This document shows positions 42,250-51,074 of a stretch of 64,000 nucleotides of DNA, piece after piece (position 1 is the first letter of the stretch; each line of letters starts with the position of its first letter). The notes below the pieces were generated by a model. The model worked only from the letters and a program-made list of their open reading frames with translations, had not been told where the DNA came from and searched no databases. Made by a program: the position numbers and the translations under genes. Source of the DNA: RBG-13-68-16 sp050018455 (GTDB lineage: Bacteria; Acidobacteriota; Thermoanaerobaculia; Thermoanaerobaculales; Thermoanaerobaculaceae); the NCBI GenBank assembly GCA_050018455.1, contig JBEKAA010000002.1, positions 128,548 to 192,547 on the forward strand, read 5' to 3'.

Positions 42250-43284
42250 ATGAGAGAACCCGAGCGACCCGCGGGTCCGCCGCCGACCGGCATCGAGGGA
42301 CCCGAGCAACCCGGCCCGGGCCGTGACCAGGAGAGCGAAGCCGGTACGGGCCGCCCGGCGGCGGCCGGCACAACCCGGCGCATCGTCGCGTTCGGCGGCG
42401 GCAAGGGGGGCACCGGCAAGAGCCTCGTCGCGGTCACTCTCGCCATCGAGTTGGTCCGGCGCGGCATGCGCGTGGTGCTCGTGGACTGCGACCTTGGCGG
42501 CGCCAACCTGCACAGCCTCCTCGGCATGGAGTACCCGAAGGAGACTCTTTCCGACTTCGTGCTCCGCAAAGCGGGCTCTCTGGCCGAACTGGTGGTTCCG
42601 ACGCCGGTGGTAGGCCTCGGTCTTATCTCCGGGGCGCGCAACGCGATCCAGGTCGCCAACCCGATGTATCAGCAGAAGATGCGCTTGATGAGAGCGCTCC
42701 AGCACATCGACTCCGACGCGGTGATCCTCGACCTCGGCGCTGGCACGCACTACAACGTGGTGGACTTCTTCCTCCTCGCAGACCATGGCGTCCTCGTGGT
42801 CGTACCCGAACCGACATCGGTTGAGAATGCGTACCGATTCCTCAAGGCCGCGTTCCTACGCCGTGTCAAGGCGATGGACGCAGGCCTCGGCATCCGCGAG
42901 ATCCTGCAGGACGTCGTGCGGCCCGGTCGCCGGCACCCGTTGGTCCCCGCCGAGATGGTCCTCGCGGTCGCGGAGCGCGATCCCGCCGCCGGAGCCGCGA
43001 TCGAGCGCGAGCTGGCCACGTTCAGGCCACTGCTGATCATCAACCAGGTGCGGGAAGCCGCCGACCTGACTCTCGGCGACGGGATGTGCGAAGCGGCCAG
43101 ACGGCTCTTCGGAGTGGACCTGATCTACCTCGGCCACCTCCATCACCGCGAGCAGGTTTGGCGCGCGGTTCGAGCCCGCGAGCCCGCCTACTTCGAGAGG
43201 CCCGGCACGCCGTTCGCCCTCGAGCTCTCCGCCGTCGCGGGCCGGCTGATCGAGGTGCCGACGCCCGGGGGAATGCGCCCGTGA
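42250..43284 (+). CDS. ParA/MinD-family ATPase
   Basis: The 344-residue protein has a proline- and glycine-rich N-terminal tail (1-42) and a ParA-type ATPase domain with the deviant Walker A KGGTGKS (52-58), switch I VDCDLGGANLH and the DxGAG switch II in ILDLGAGTHYNVVDFFL. Its closest kin are the FlhG/MinD-like ATPases of deltaproteobacteria, which position cell-surface structures. A membrane-targeting helix is not obvious. ATG 42250 is chosen; in-frame ATG 42157 is a longer option. The stop overlaps the next start (GTGA). Confidence 0.85.
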   Translation: MREPERPAGPPPTGIEGPEQPGPGRDQESEAGTGRPAAAGTTRRIVAFGGGKGGTGKSLVAVTLAIELVRRGMRVVLVDCDLGGANLHSLLGMEYPKETLSDFVLRKAGSLAELVVPTPVVGLGLISGARNAIQVANPMYQQKMRLMRALQHIDSDAVILDLGAGTHYNVVDFFLLADHGVLVVVPEPTSVENAYRFLKAAFLRRVKAMDAGLGIREILQDVVRPGRRHPLVPAEMVLAVAERDPAAGAAIERELATFRPLLIINQVREAADLTLGDGMCEAARRLFGVDLIYLGHLHHREQVWRAVRAREPAYFERPGTPFALELSAVAGRLIEVPTPGGMRP

Positions 43285-43880
43285 AGCCTTTTGACCAGCT
43301 GGATCCGTGGGAGATGCTCGGGCTCGATCCCGGCGCAAGAGCCGACGAGATCAAGCGCGCCTACGAGCGGCTCTCATCGCGGCTCGCCCCTGGTTCGCTG
43401 CCTCTGTACTCGATCGCCGACAAAGAGGAGCAGCTGGATTTTCAGCAGCGGCTCCGGGCAGCCTACGTCGAGTTGCTCTCTGGCCTCGGCCCGGAGGAAC
43501 CTCCCCAGGACGCTCAGGTTTCAACAACGCTGCCGACGCCGAGCCCGAACGAGGTGGTCGCGCCTGCATCCGTCCCACCCGCCGATGGGGCAACTGCTAC
43601 CCAACCGCCAGCTGTCGCTCCCGAGACGGAGTTCAATGGCGATCTTCTGCGCCGACTTCGGGAAACCAGAGGCCTGACGCTCGAGACTCTCAGCCATCGC
43701 ACGCGGATCAGGCGCACGCTCCTCGAATCGCTCGAGGCCGAGAGGTTCGAGGCGCTGCCAGAGCGCGTGTTCGTGCGCGGTTTCGTGCTCGCCGTCGCGC
43801 GCGAGCTCGGGCTCGATGCCGAGCGCGCCTGGGCCGGCTACGGAAAGCGGTGGGAGGCCTGGGCCGCGGCGAGGCGTTAG
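43281..43880 (+). CDS. J-like domain plus RodZ-type helix-turn-helix protein
   Basis: The 199-residue protein joins an N-terminal J-domain-like segment (about 5-65, DPWEMLGLDPGARADEIKRAY) that lacks the HPD tripeptide, a low-complexity Pro/Ala/Thr linker (70-115) and a C-terminal HTH_25 domain of RodZ type (LLRRLRETRGLTLETLSHRT). It has no transmembrane helix, unlike RodZ itself. It is translated from a GTG overlapping the ParA gene, so the two are likely partners in positioning or cytoskeletal organisation. Without HPD it should not stimulate Hsp70. Confidence 0.8.
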   Translation: MKPFDQLDPWEMLGLDPGARADEIKRAYERLSSRLAPGSLPLYSIADKEEQLDFQQRLRAAYVELLSGLGPEEPPQDAQVSTTLPTPSPNEVVAPASVPPADGATATQPPAVAPETEFNGDLLRRLRETRGLTLETLSHRTRIRRTLLESLEAERFEALPERVFVRGFVLAVARELGLDAERAWAGYGKRWEAWAAARR

Positions 43881-44074
43881 CTCGTCGCTCTTCCCACAGG
43901 CCTACCGTTGACTGGAATGGACTCTAGGGCCTCGTCGGTCAGGTCAAGGCGCTCGACATGGCAAACGTCCACGTCGAGGTCGCCAAGCAGCAAAACGCGG
44001 GCGCCCCGGCCTCGAGTTGACGGCATCTCTTCGCCGACTGTACCGTTCCTTCTACGGGGGAGGCCAGGAACACC

Positions 44075-45331
44075 ATGGCAGATGCCCAGCGTCGTCGCAG
44101 TCTCGGGGTGAAGGTCGGACCGCTTCAGATCGGGGGCGGTGCCCCGGTGGTGGTGCAGTCGATGACGTCCACCGACACCGCGGACGTCGCGGCGACCTCG
44201 AAGCAGGCTCTCGAACTGGCGAAGGCCGGCTCGGAGCTGGTACGCGTCACCGTCAACCTGCCCGAGGCGGCGGCGGCGGTCCCCGAGATCCGCAGGACGC
44301 TCGACGCCTCAGGGTGCGACGTTCCGCTCATCGGCGACTTCCACTACAACGGTCACATTCTGCTGACCCAGTTTCCCGAGTGCGCACGGGCCATCGCAAA
44401 GTACCGCATCAACCCGGGTAACGTCGGCCACGGAGCGAAGCGAGACCAGCAGTTCGCCACCATCTGCCGGGTGGCGGCCGAGAACGGCAAGCCCGTCCGG
44501 ATCGGCGTCAACGCTGGGTCGCTCAACCAGGAGCTGGTGACGGCGAAGATGGCCGAGAACACCGACCGCAACCTCGGGAAGACGTCCGGCGCGATCATCG
44601 CCGAGTGCATGGTGCTCTCGGCGCTGCAGTCGACCGAGCTGGCCCTTGCCTCGGGGCTTCGCTCCGACCAGATCGTCATCTCGTGCAAGCTCTCGCAACC
44701 GAACGAGTTGATCGCCGTGTACCGGGATCTCGCGGCGCGCACCGACCAACCCCTCCACCTCGGCCTCACCGAGGCGGGCATGGGGATCAAGGGACTCATC
44801 TGGTCCGCCACCGCCATCGGGATCCTGCTGCACGAGGGGATCGGTGACACGATCCGCGTTTCGCTCACGCCGCGACCGGGAGGCGACCGCCGCGACGAGG
44901 TCTATGCCGCATGCGAGCTCCTTCAGTCGCTCGGCCTGCGGTCGTTCGCCCCATCGGTCACCGCCTGCCCGGGGTGCGGGCGCACGACGAGCACGACGTT
45001 CCAGGCGCTCGCCGAAAGCGTCCAGTCGTACGTGCGCGAAAAGATGCCCGAGTGGAAGCGCGAGTACGTGGGGGTCGAGACCATGCGACTCGCGGTGATG
45101 GGTTGCGTGGTGAACGGGCCGGGCGAGTCCAAGGCCGCCAACATCGGGATCTCGCTTCCCGGCACCGGTGAGGCGCCGGCCTGTCCGGTCTTCATCGACG
45201 GGCAGAAATTCACCACTCTCAAGGGGACCTACGACGAACTCGCGGCTGAGTTCCGCAGCCTCGTCGACGAGTACGTGGAAACGAAATACCCGAGGGTCGG
45301 CGACCGAGGCCAGGAGCCGCAGGTCGGATAG
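44075..45331 (+). CDS. ispG: 4-hydroxy-3-methylbut-2-enyl diphosphate synthase
   Basis: IspG (GcpE) converts MEcPP to HMBPP in the MEP isoprenoid pathway, using a 4Fe-4S cluster and flavodoxin or ferredoxin. The 418-residue sequence has the TIM-barrel start VQSMTSTDTADVAAT, GDFHYNGHI, RINPGNVG and the cluster ligands in TACPGCGRT (two Cys) and MGCVVNGPGE. It begins 194 nt after the HTH gene, after a GGGGGAGG ribosome binding site. No other pathway gene is adjacent. Confidence 0.96.
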   Translation: MADAQRRRSLGVKVGPLQIGGGAPVVVQSMTSTDTADVAATSKQALELAKAGSELVRVTVNLPEAAAAVPEIRRTLDASGCDVPLIGDFHYNGHILLTQFPECARAIAKYRINPGNVGHGAKRDQQFATICRVAAENGKPVRIGVNAGSLNQELVTAKMAENTDRNLGKTSGAIIAECMVLSALQSTELALASGLRSDQIVISCKLSQPNELIAVYRDLAARTDQPLHLGLTEAGMGIKGLIWSATAIGILLHEGIGDTIRVSLTPRPGGDRRDEVYAACELLQSLGLRSFAPSVTACPGCGRTTSTTFQALAESVQSYVREKMPEWKREYVGVETMRLAVMGCVVNGPGESKAANIGISLPGTGEAPACPVFIDGQKFTTLKGTYDELAAEFRSLVDEYVETKYPRVGDRGQEPQVG

Positions 45332-45404
45332 GGTCGGGGCGGTTCCCCGCCGGGGCGCCGCCCCACGAGGTTCCCACCGGCCCCCGGACACCCGAAACGT
45401 CGGC

Positions 45405-45410
45405 TACCAT
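45405..45410 (+). promoter_or_regulatory. Putative -10 of the M64 peptidase gene
   Basis: TACCAT lies 17 nt before ATG 45428, with GGCGGAGGA between as ribosome binding site. No clear -35 is present. Confidence 0.35.
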
Positions 45411-45427
45411 TCGGGGCGGAGGATCCC

Positions 45428-46894
45428 ATGGTCCATCTCGCCGTCCTCGCCGCCATCGCCCTCTCGTCCCCCCTGCCGGCCATGCAGCCCGTCGCGTTCG
45501 ACGAGGTCTTCGTCGACACGACGCTGCGGATCGACACGTACCACGTCGGCAACTCCGCCGAGGAGATCGTAACCCTCGACCGGGTCGTCCTGCAGGGGAG
45601 CTGGGCGGGCAGCCGCAAGCATCTCACCGACCCGTTCGGCGTCGGTCGCTACCTCGCGACCGTCGCCGATCCGAGCACCGGTGTCGTGCTCTTCTCGAAG
45701 GCGTACGACAGCTATTTCGGCGAGTACCGCACCACCGCGGCGGCCGGATCGGGCGTGCGCCGGGCGTTCCACGAATCGGTGCTGATCCCGTGTCCGAAGA
45801 AGACCGTGCGGTTCGCGCTCGCGGTGCGCCAGCGCGACGGCTCGCTGCGGGAGCTGTTCGCGACCGACATCGACCCTACCGCGACGGCCGTGGTCCGCGC
45901 GCCCCTCGACAAGGGCATTACCGTGGTCCCCGTGCTGCACAGCGGCGACCCGCATGCCATGGTCGACGTGGCGATCGTCGCGGAGGGGTACACCGCCGCC
46001 GAGGAAAAGAAGTTCCGCAGCGACCTCGCGCGGTTCGTCAAAATCTTCTTCGACCAGGAGCCGTACGCGAGCCACAAGGACCGCTTCAACATCACGGGGG
46101 TGTTCAAACCGTCACAGGACAGCGGCTGCTCCGAGCCGGGCTGGGGCGAGCACCGCAACACCGCCGTGGGAGCGACGTTCGACTCGCTGGGCTCCGAGCG
46201 CTACCTCCTCACCGAGGAAAACCGCCGCCTGCGCGACATCGCGGCTGTCGTGCCGTACGACGCGCTCTACATCATGGTGAACTCGTCCAGGTACGGCGGC
46301 GGCGGGATCTACAACCTCTACTGCACGTTCACTGCCGACAACCAGTGGTCCCCGTACGTGTTCCTGCACGAGTTCGGCCATCACTTCGCCGGTCTTGCAG
46401 ACGAGTACTACACCTCGTCGGTCGCCTACACCGACTTCTACCCCAGAGGCGTCGAGCCCGACGCACCGAACGTCACCGCGCTGTTGAATCCGGAGACCCT
46501 CAAGTGGAGGTCGCTCGTCACCCCGGGCACGCCCGTGCCGACGCCGTGGGAAAAAGCGGACTTCGACACCATGGACCGGGCCTACCAGAAGGTGCGCGAG
46601 GAGCTCAACGCGAAGATCGCGGCCGCAAAGCGAGCCGGAGCCCCGCGCGCCGAGGTGGAGAAGCTGCAGGAGGAGTCGGAGCGCCTTTCCAGGGAGAATG
46701 CGAAGAGAGTGGACGCGTACCTCTCCAGCTCGCGGTTCGCTGGCCAGGTCGGAGCGTTCGAAGGCGCAGGCTACGCTTCCGAAGGGCTGTACCGCGCGGC
46801 GATCGACTGCATCATGTTCACGAAGGGTGTCAAGCCCTTCTGCAAGGCCTGCCAGCAGGCGATTCAGCGTGTGATCGAGCACTACGGCGAGTGA
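45428..46894 (+). CDS. Secreted M64 (IgA-peptidase-like) metallopeptidase
   Basis: The 488-residue protein has a signal peptide, an N-terminal M64 beta domain (about 25-150) and the catalytic M64 domain with HEFGHHFAGLADEYY (H314, E315, H318, D325), followed by an M64 C-terminal segment. A coiled coil is predicted around 370-425 (REELNAKIAAAKRAGAPRAEVEK). The C-terminal part has four cysteines in IDCIMFTKGVKPFCKACQQ, which probably form disulfides. Family members cleave immunoglobulin A in gut bacteria, but most, including this one, have unknown substrates. It is its own transcription unit. Confidence 0.92.
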   Translation: MVHLAVLAAIALSSPLPAMQPVAFDEVFVDTTLRIDTYHVGNSAEEIVTLDRVVLQGSWAGSRKHLTDPFGVGRYLATVADPSTGVVLFSKAYDSYFGEYRTTAAAGSGVRRAFHESVLIPCPKKTVRFALAVRQRDGSLRELFATDIDPTATAVVRAPLDKGITVVPVLHSGDPHAMVDVAIVAEGYTAAEEKKFRSDLARFVKIFFDQEPYASHKDRFNITGVFKPSQDSGCSEPGWGEHRNTAVGATFDSLGSERYLLTEENRRLRDIAAVVPYDALYIMVNSSRYGGGGIYNLYCTFTADNQWSPYVFLHEFGHHFAGLADEYYTSSVAYTDFYPRGVEPDAPNVTALLNPETLKWRSLVTPGTPVPTPWEKADFDTMDRAYQKVREELNAKIAAAKRAGAPRAEVEKLQEESERLSRENAKRVDAYLSSSRFAGQVGAFEGAGYASEGLYRAAIDCIMFTKGVKPFCKACQQAIQRVIEHYGE

Positions 46895-46930
46895 TCGAGG
46901 GCCCCACGGATTCGGGCCGATCCGCGGGGG

Positions 46931-46936
46931 TATGAT
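46931..46936 (+). promoter_or_regulatory. Candidate -10 of the HEAT/HD operon
   Basis: TATGAT would start transcription near 46943. This lies 5 nt before an in-frame GTG (46948) and 62 nt before ATG 47005, so it bears on which start is used. Confidence 0.3.
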
Positions 46937-47004
46937 GAAGCGAGAGAGTGCCGTGGGGGTTGAACGCGCTCGGGCCCACCGGCCGGGCCGCAAGACAGGC
47001 AGCC

Positions 47005-48801
47005 ATGGATGATCCCTTGTCCCCACCGACGTTGCCGCCGGAAGCTCCCGACGAGCGCGGGCCGGCGGGCTCCATCTCCGAGCCGGCCGATCTGCATGGT
47101 CAGGATGACGCGTGGGTCCCAGCTGCGCCCGCCACGAGTCCTGCTGCCGCTGCCGGCGAGGCGCTGCGTGCACTGGCACACGTTGCACGCTCCTTCATGC
47201 TCTACGACGCCACCAACGAGAGGATCAGGGGCTTCCTGGAGGATGTCAGGGCGAAGATCGAGCACTTCCTCGGGACGCACGGCGAGATGCGGCTCGAGAT
47301 CCGTCCCTGGGATATCGTCCTCGGCGGTGACGTCGTCTCCTCGGACAGGGATCGCGAGCGTTCGCTGGCGTTCCGCCTCTACCGGGACGGGGTCCGGCGG
47401 CTGACGTTGCACCCCGAGCTCGAGTGGTCCGAGCTGATCATGCTGATCGGCATCCTCTCGGTTCGCTACAAGGGCGTCCGAACGCAGGAAGACGATGTGG
47501 TCACCTTGCTTTGGCGCGCGGATTTCAAACACATCGATGTCGTCGCCGTCGAGGGTCTCGTCGCGAGCGAGGACGACGCGGTGGACCTGCCTTCGCTCTC
47601 CGACGGAAAGGCCGCCGGTCCGCGCGACGCGATGCAGGCGATGGTCTTCAACGCTCCCTACGGATTCAACTACCCCTGGCCCAATTGGACCGAGCGAGCC
47701 ACGGTCGAACGTCGATCGGTGCCCCCTCCCCTGCTGAGCCGGATCGCCGAGGAGGAAGGGGCTCACGCGCTGCCCCTCGAGTGTCTGCAGCTGGTCCGAG
47801 AGCTGCTCGCGGGGATCTCGGATCCGCACGATCCGCTCGCGCCCGGCGAGGTGATCCCCGTGCTGTACGAGCTCCGCGGGTTTCTCGTCGGCGATCTCTG
47901 CCTCGACGCCCTGCTCGGCATGGTGCGCATGGTCCGCGCGATGCCCGGAATCAGCGACGAGACGCGGAAGGAGCTGCTCGCGGCCTGTGTGGCCGAGGAC
48001 GTCGTGCGCCGGTTCGCCGTTGCGCTCGATCCTGCGGACGAGGGCGCGGTTGCCGCGCTGACCGAGCTCGTGGAGCTCGCTCCCGGCGACCACGTCTCCA
48101 CGCTCCTCGACCTGTTCACCGGCTCCCCCCGACACCAGGACTCCCAAGTGGTGCGCCGACTCCTGGAGACCCACCTCAAGGGACGGACAACCGCCCTCGT
48201 CGAGCGGCTCGGCGCTCTCGATCCGGCGGTCGCGATCGAGCTCTTCCGCCTTCTCGTGCGGGCCGACCCCGCCGGCTCGATCGATGCCGCCGTCGTCCTC
48301 CTCGGGCGAGCCGAGCCTTCCGCACAGTTGGAGGCCCTCCAGCTCCTCGAGACGGCTGAGTACAGCGGAAAGATCGGCCGCGCCCTGGTCGGGGCGCTGG
48401 GCTCGGACTCCTCCGATGTGAGGCTGCGCGCGCTGGCGACCCTCGTGCGGCGGCACGAGAGCCGAGCGTTCGAGCCGATAGTCAACAGGATCAAGCTCGG
48501 CACCGCCGAGCTCGAGGGCGCGGAGACGAAGGCCGTCGGGGAGGCGATGGCGCGCCTGGAGCCGCAAAAGGCGCTCTCGGTGTTCAAGGAGTGGGTCCGG
48601 CCCTCCGGCCTCCTCGGCCGCCTCGGCCCCGGACAGACCGCGCTCCGCCGGGCGGCGATCGAGGGCCTCGCGCTCCTGCCCGGACGGGAGTCCGAAGAGC
48701 TGCTTCAGTGGCTCGCCCGCCACGGCGGAGACGATCTGGGCCAGCAGTGCGATCGAGCACTGGCGCGCCTGAGGGGCCACGAGGGGGATCACCGTGGCTG
48801 A
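47005..48801 (+). CDS. HEAT-repeat-type protein with shared N-terminal module
   Basis: The 598-residue product is soluble. Residues 1-50 are low-complexity (P, A, E). Residues 50-175 form a module with LGTHGEMRLEIRPWDIVLGGD and LAFRLYRDGVRRLTL, which also appears in the downstream HD protein. From about 240 to the end, helical pairs of HEAT type repeat (LLETHLKGRTTALVERLGAL, LRALATLVRRHESRAF). No catalytic residues are seen. It ends inside the start of the HD gene (8-nt overlap). ATG 47005 is used, but GTG 46948 may be the true start. It is probably a scaffold or regulatory partner of the HD protein. Confidence 0.7.
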   Translation: MDDPLSPPTLPPEAPDERGPAGSISEPADLHGQDDAWVPAAPATSPAAAAGEALRALAHVARSFMLYDATNERIRGFLEDVRAKIEHFLGTHGEMRLEIRPWDIVLGGDVVSSDRDRERSLAFRLYRDGVRRLTLHPELEWSELIMLIGILSVRYKGVRTQEDDVVTLLWRADFKHIDVVAVEGLVASEDDAVDLPSLSDGKAAGPRDAMQAMVFNAPYGFNYPWPNWTERATVERRSVPPPLLSRIAEEEGAHALPLECLQLVRELLAGISDPHDPLAPGEVIPVLYELRGFLVGDLCLDALLGMVRMVRAMPGISDETRKELLAACVAEDVVRRFAVALDPADEGAVAALTELVELAPGDHVSTLLDLFTGSPRHQDSQVVRRLLETHLKGRTTALVERLGALDPAVAIELFRLLVRADPAGSIDAAVVLLGRAEPSAQLEALQLLETAEYSGKIGRALVGALGSDSSDVRLRALATLVRRHESRAFEPIVNRIKLGTAELEGAETKAVGEAMARLEPQKALSVFKEWVRPSGLLGRLGPGQTALRRAAIEGLALLPGRESEELLQWLARHGGDDLGQQCDRALARLRGHEGDHRG

Positions 48802-50173
48802 TTCGATCAGGATGGCGCAGGAACAGCTGGGCCAAATGCTCGAGCACGCGCGCGTCGAGGAGGACCGGGAGCTGGCCACGCGTGTGCGAGAAGTCGGAGC
48901 CCGGCTCGCTCACCTGCTCAATGGCCTCTTCCGCATGGCCAAGACGCACGCCTTGAACAACACAGCGTTCGACGTCCCGGTGCGGGAGTTCGGGACGGCT
49001 CTCCACCAGCTGATCGACCTGCTCGGACCGGTCAGCCTGCTCTGCGTCGAGGACCAGGTCTACGTCAACGATCTCCGGATACGCTTCGACAAGGTCATCG
49101 AGAAGTCGATCTCGCTCGGGGACGACCTGATCCGCCACGGCGTCGGAGGCCTGACCTTCAACGGGCCGCTGGCCGACGCCGAGATCCGCGCCATCGTGCG
49201 GCTGTTCGCCGCCCCCCCGGCCCCGGGGAACGCGCGCGACGCCGTCCAGGCCGGGCTCGTCGCCAAAGGGATGAGCTCGATCCAGGTCCACGGCCCGTTT
49301 CGTTTCCGGGTCACCGGCGAGGAGCTCGAACAGGCGACGGCTGCATTCCGCGAGGTCTACCTTTCCAGCGCCGGCACGGTCGCGACCGTTTTCGCCAACG
49401 TGGGTGCAGACCGGCTGCCGAGCCCGCTACCGGCGCGACGGTTGATCCACCAGCTGATCGACGCCTCCCGCACCGGTGACATCGTCGAGTCGGCACGCGG
49501 CGCTGAAGGCGCGCTGCCGCCATTCGCGCGGCACACGCTGATGGTGACCAACCTTTCGTTCCTGATCGGGAGAGCGGCCGGCCTCTCCGACGCGTCTCTC
49601 GCCGATCTCGGCGTCTCCGCGTTGTTCCACGACGTGGGGTTCTGCATGCGCGAGGACGGGTACTCGGTGCCGTTCGAGCGCCACACGAGAGCCGGGCTGC
49701 GCGTTCTGCTGCGCCAGCGCGGCTTCCACCGCGCCAAGCTCCGCCGACTGCTGAGCGTCCTCCAACACCACGCCGCATTCGACGATCCCCGCGGCGCGCC
49801 GTCGCTGCACGCAAGGATCATCCACATCGCCGACGATTACGACATCCTCACCCGCCACCGGGCTGGACGCGGTCCGATCCTCTCGACGCCCGACTGCCTC
49901 GCACGCCTCGCGGCGCAGGCCGGCAAGGCCTACGACCCGCTCCTAATTCAGCTGTTCTGCAATGAGATGGGGAGGTTTCCGCCCGGTGCGATCCTCTCCC
50001 TCGCAGATGGGCACGTGGTGCTCTCCTTCTCGACGGTCCGATCACCGGACACCTTCGACAAGCCGCTGTGCAAGGTGATCCGGCGTCCCGACGGCACGAC
50101 ACCTTCCGGCGAGGAGCTGCTCGACCTCGCCGATGGAGGCCGGGTAGTCAAGGTGCACCATCCACGAGAGTGA
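48794..50173 (+). CDS. Divergent HD-GYP-type phosphohydrolase
   Basis: The 459-residue protein starts at GTG 48794. Residues 35-140 repeat the module of the upstream gene (LCVEDQVYVNDLRIRFDK, LGDDLIRHGVGGLTF). Residues 240-400 are an HD-GYP-like domain: H247, H279-D280 (ALFHDVGF), H297, HH at 325-326, and D347-D348 in IADDYDILT. The GYP tripeptide is replaced by DPRG, so cyclic-di-GMP recognition may be changed, but the metal ligands are kept. A phosphodiesterase is therefore plausible. It overlaps the HEAT gene by 8 nt, so the two are coupled. Confidence 0.8.
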   Translation: MADSIRMAQEQLGQMLEHARVEEDRELATRVREVGARLAHLLNGLFRMAKTHALNNTAFDVPVREFGTALHQLIDLLGPVSLLCVEDQVYVNDLRIRFDKVIEKSISLGDDLIRHGVGGLTFNGPLADAEIRAIVRLFAAPPAPGNARDAVQAGLVAKGMSSIQVHGPFRFRVTGEELEQATAAFREVYLSSAGTVATVFANVGADRLPSPLPARRLIHQLIDASRTGDIVESARGAEGALPPFARHTLMVTNLSFLIGRAAGLSDASLADLGVSALFHDVGFCMREDGYSVPFERHTRAGLRVLLRQRGFHRAKLRRLLSVLQHHAAFDDPRGAPSLHARIIHIADDYDILTRHRAGRGPILSTPDCLARLAAQAGKAYDPLLIQLFCNEMGRFPPGAILSLADGHVVLSFSTVRSPDTFDKPLCKVIRRPDGTTPSGEELLDLADGGRVVKVHHPRE

Positions 50174-50228
50174 GGTGCCGCCGTTCCCGGCGCGGGTCAA
50201 AGGGGAACGCGTTCGTGGAGGAACTTCG

Positions 50229-51074
50229 ATGGCGGATCGCTTTGCCGGCAAGGTCGTCCTCATCACCGGCGCCTCGTCGGGGATCGGGGAGGCGCTCGCG
50301 CGTGAGTTTGCCAAACAGGGTGCCGCGATCGCGCTCCTCGCGCGGCGCGCCGACCGTCTCGACGCTTTGGCGGCCGAGCTGCGGACCGCTGGCAGGCGCG
50401 CACTCGCAGTGCCGTGCGACGTGACGCGTGACGGCGACCTCGAGGCCGCCGTGGCCCGGGTAACTTCCGAGTTCGGCCGCGTCGACGTCGCCGTCGCCAA
50501 CGCAGGGTTCGGCGTGGCGGGGCAACTTGCCGATCTGAGCCTCGACGATTACCGGCGCCAGTTCGAGACCAACGTCTTCGGCGTGCTTCGTACCGTCTAC
50601 GCGACCTTTGACCCGCTTACCAGGACCGGGGGCGCGCTGGTGCTCATCGGCAGCGTCAGCGGCCATGTCGCTGCTCCAAGCGCATCCGCGTACTCGATGA
50701 GCAAGTTCGCAGTCCGCGCGCTCGCCGGGGCGATCCGGGGCGAGCTGGCGCCCCGTGGCGTCGGCGTCGTGCTGATAAGTCCGGGGTTCGTCCACAGCGA
50801 GATCAGCCGCGTGGACAACCTGGGACGGTTTCACCCCGAGGCAAAGGAGCCCTCTCACCGACGTTTTGAAATGCCGGCCGAGATGGCAGCGAGACAGATC
50901 GTCCGGGCCGTCTCGCGGCGCCAGCGGGAGCGCGTGATCACGGCACACGGCAAGCTTGCCGTGATGCTTGCGCGCCATACACCCCGCCTCGTGGCGTGGC
51001 TTCTCGACCGCAGCCGGTGGTCCCGCAGCGAGCCGGGACATGACGGGCACACGATTCGGGCGGGCCGAAACTAG
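50229..51074 (+). CDS. Short-chain dehydrogenase/reductase
   Basis: The 281-residue protein is a classical SDR with the nucleotide motif TGASSGIGEALA, NAGFGVAG, and the catalytic Ser-Tyr-Lys in GSVSG and YSMSK. Its C-terminal extension has a basic, hydrophobic character (HTPRLVAWLLDRSRWSRS), which could associate with the membrane. Substrates are not evident; 3-oxoacyl or steroid-like compounds are typical. GGAGG is 8 nt before ATG 50229. It is convergent with a lipoprotein gene, whose stop overlaps its own by 4 nt. Confidence 0.88.
   Translation: MADRFAGKVVLITGASSGIGEALAREFAKQGAAIALLARRADRLDALAAELRTAGRRALAVPCDVTRDGDLEAAVARVTSEFGRVDVAVANAGFGVAGQLADLSLDDYRRQFETNVFGVLRTVYATFDPLTRTGGALVLIGSVSGHVAAPSASAYSMSKFAVRALAGAIRGELAPRGVGVVLISPGFVHSEISRVDNLGRFHPEAKEPSHRRFEMPAEMAARQIVRAVSRRQRERVITAHGKLAVMLARHTPRLVAWLLDRSRWSRSEPGHDGHTIRAGRN

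Noticed and set aside
42113..42253. A 46-codon frame in front of the ParA gene as a confirmed gene
   Set aside because: Its composition looks like ordinary non-coding GC-rich sequence. It is kept as part of a finding because of the promoter spacing and ATGA overlap, but is not annotated as a CDS.
43958..44020. A 20-codon frame (MANVHVEVAKQQNAGAPASS) between the J-HTH and ispG genes
   Set aside because: It has no ribosome binding site, and the preceding codons are open only for nine residues after a stop, so chance is the simplest reading.
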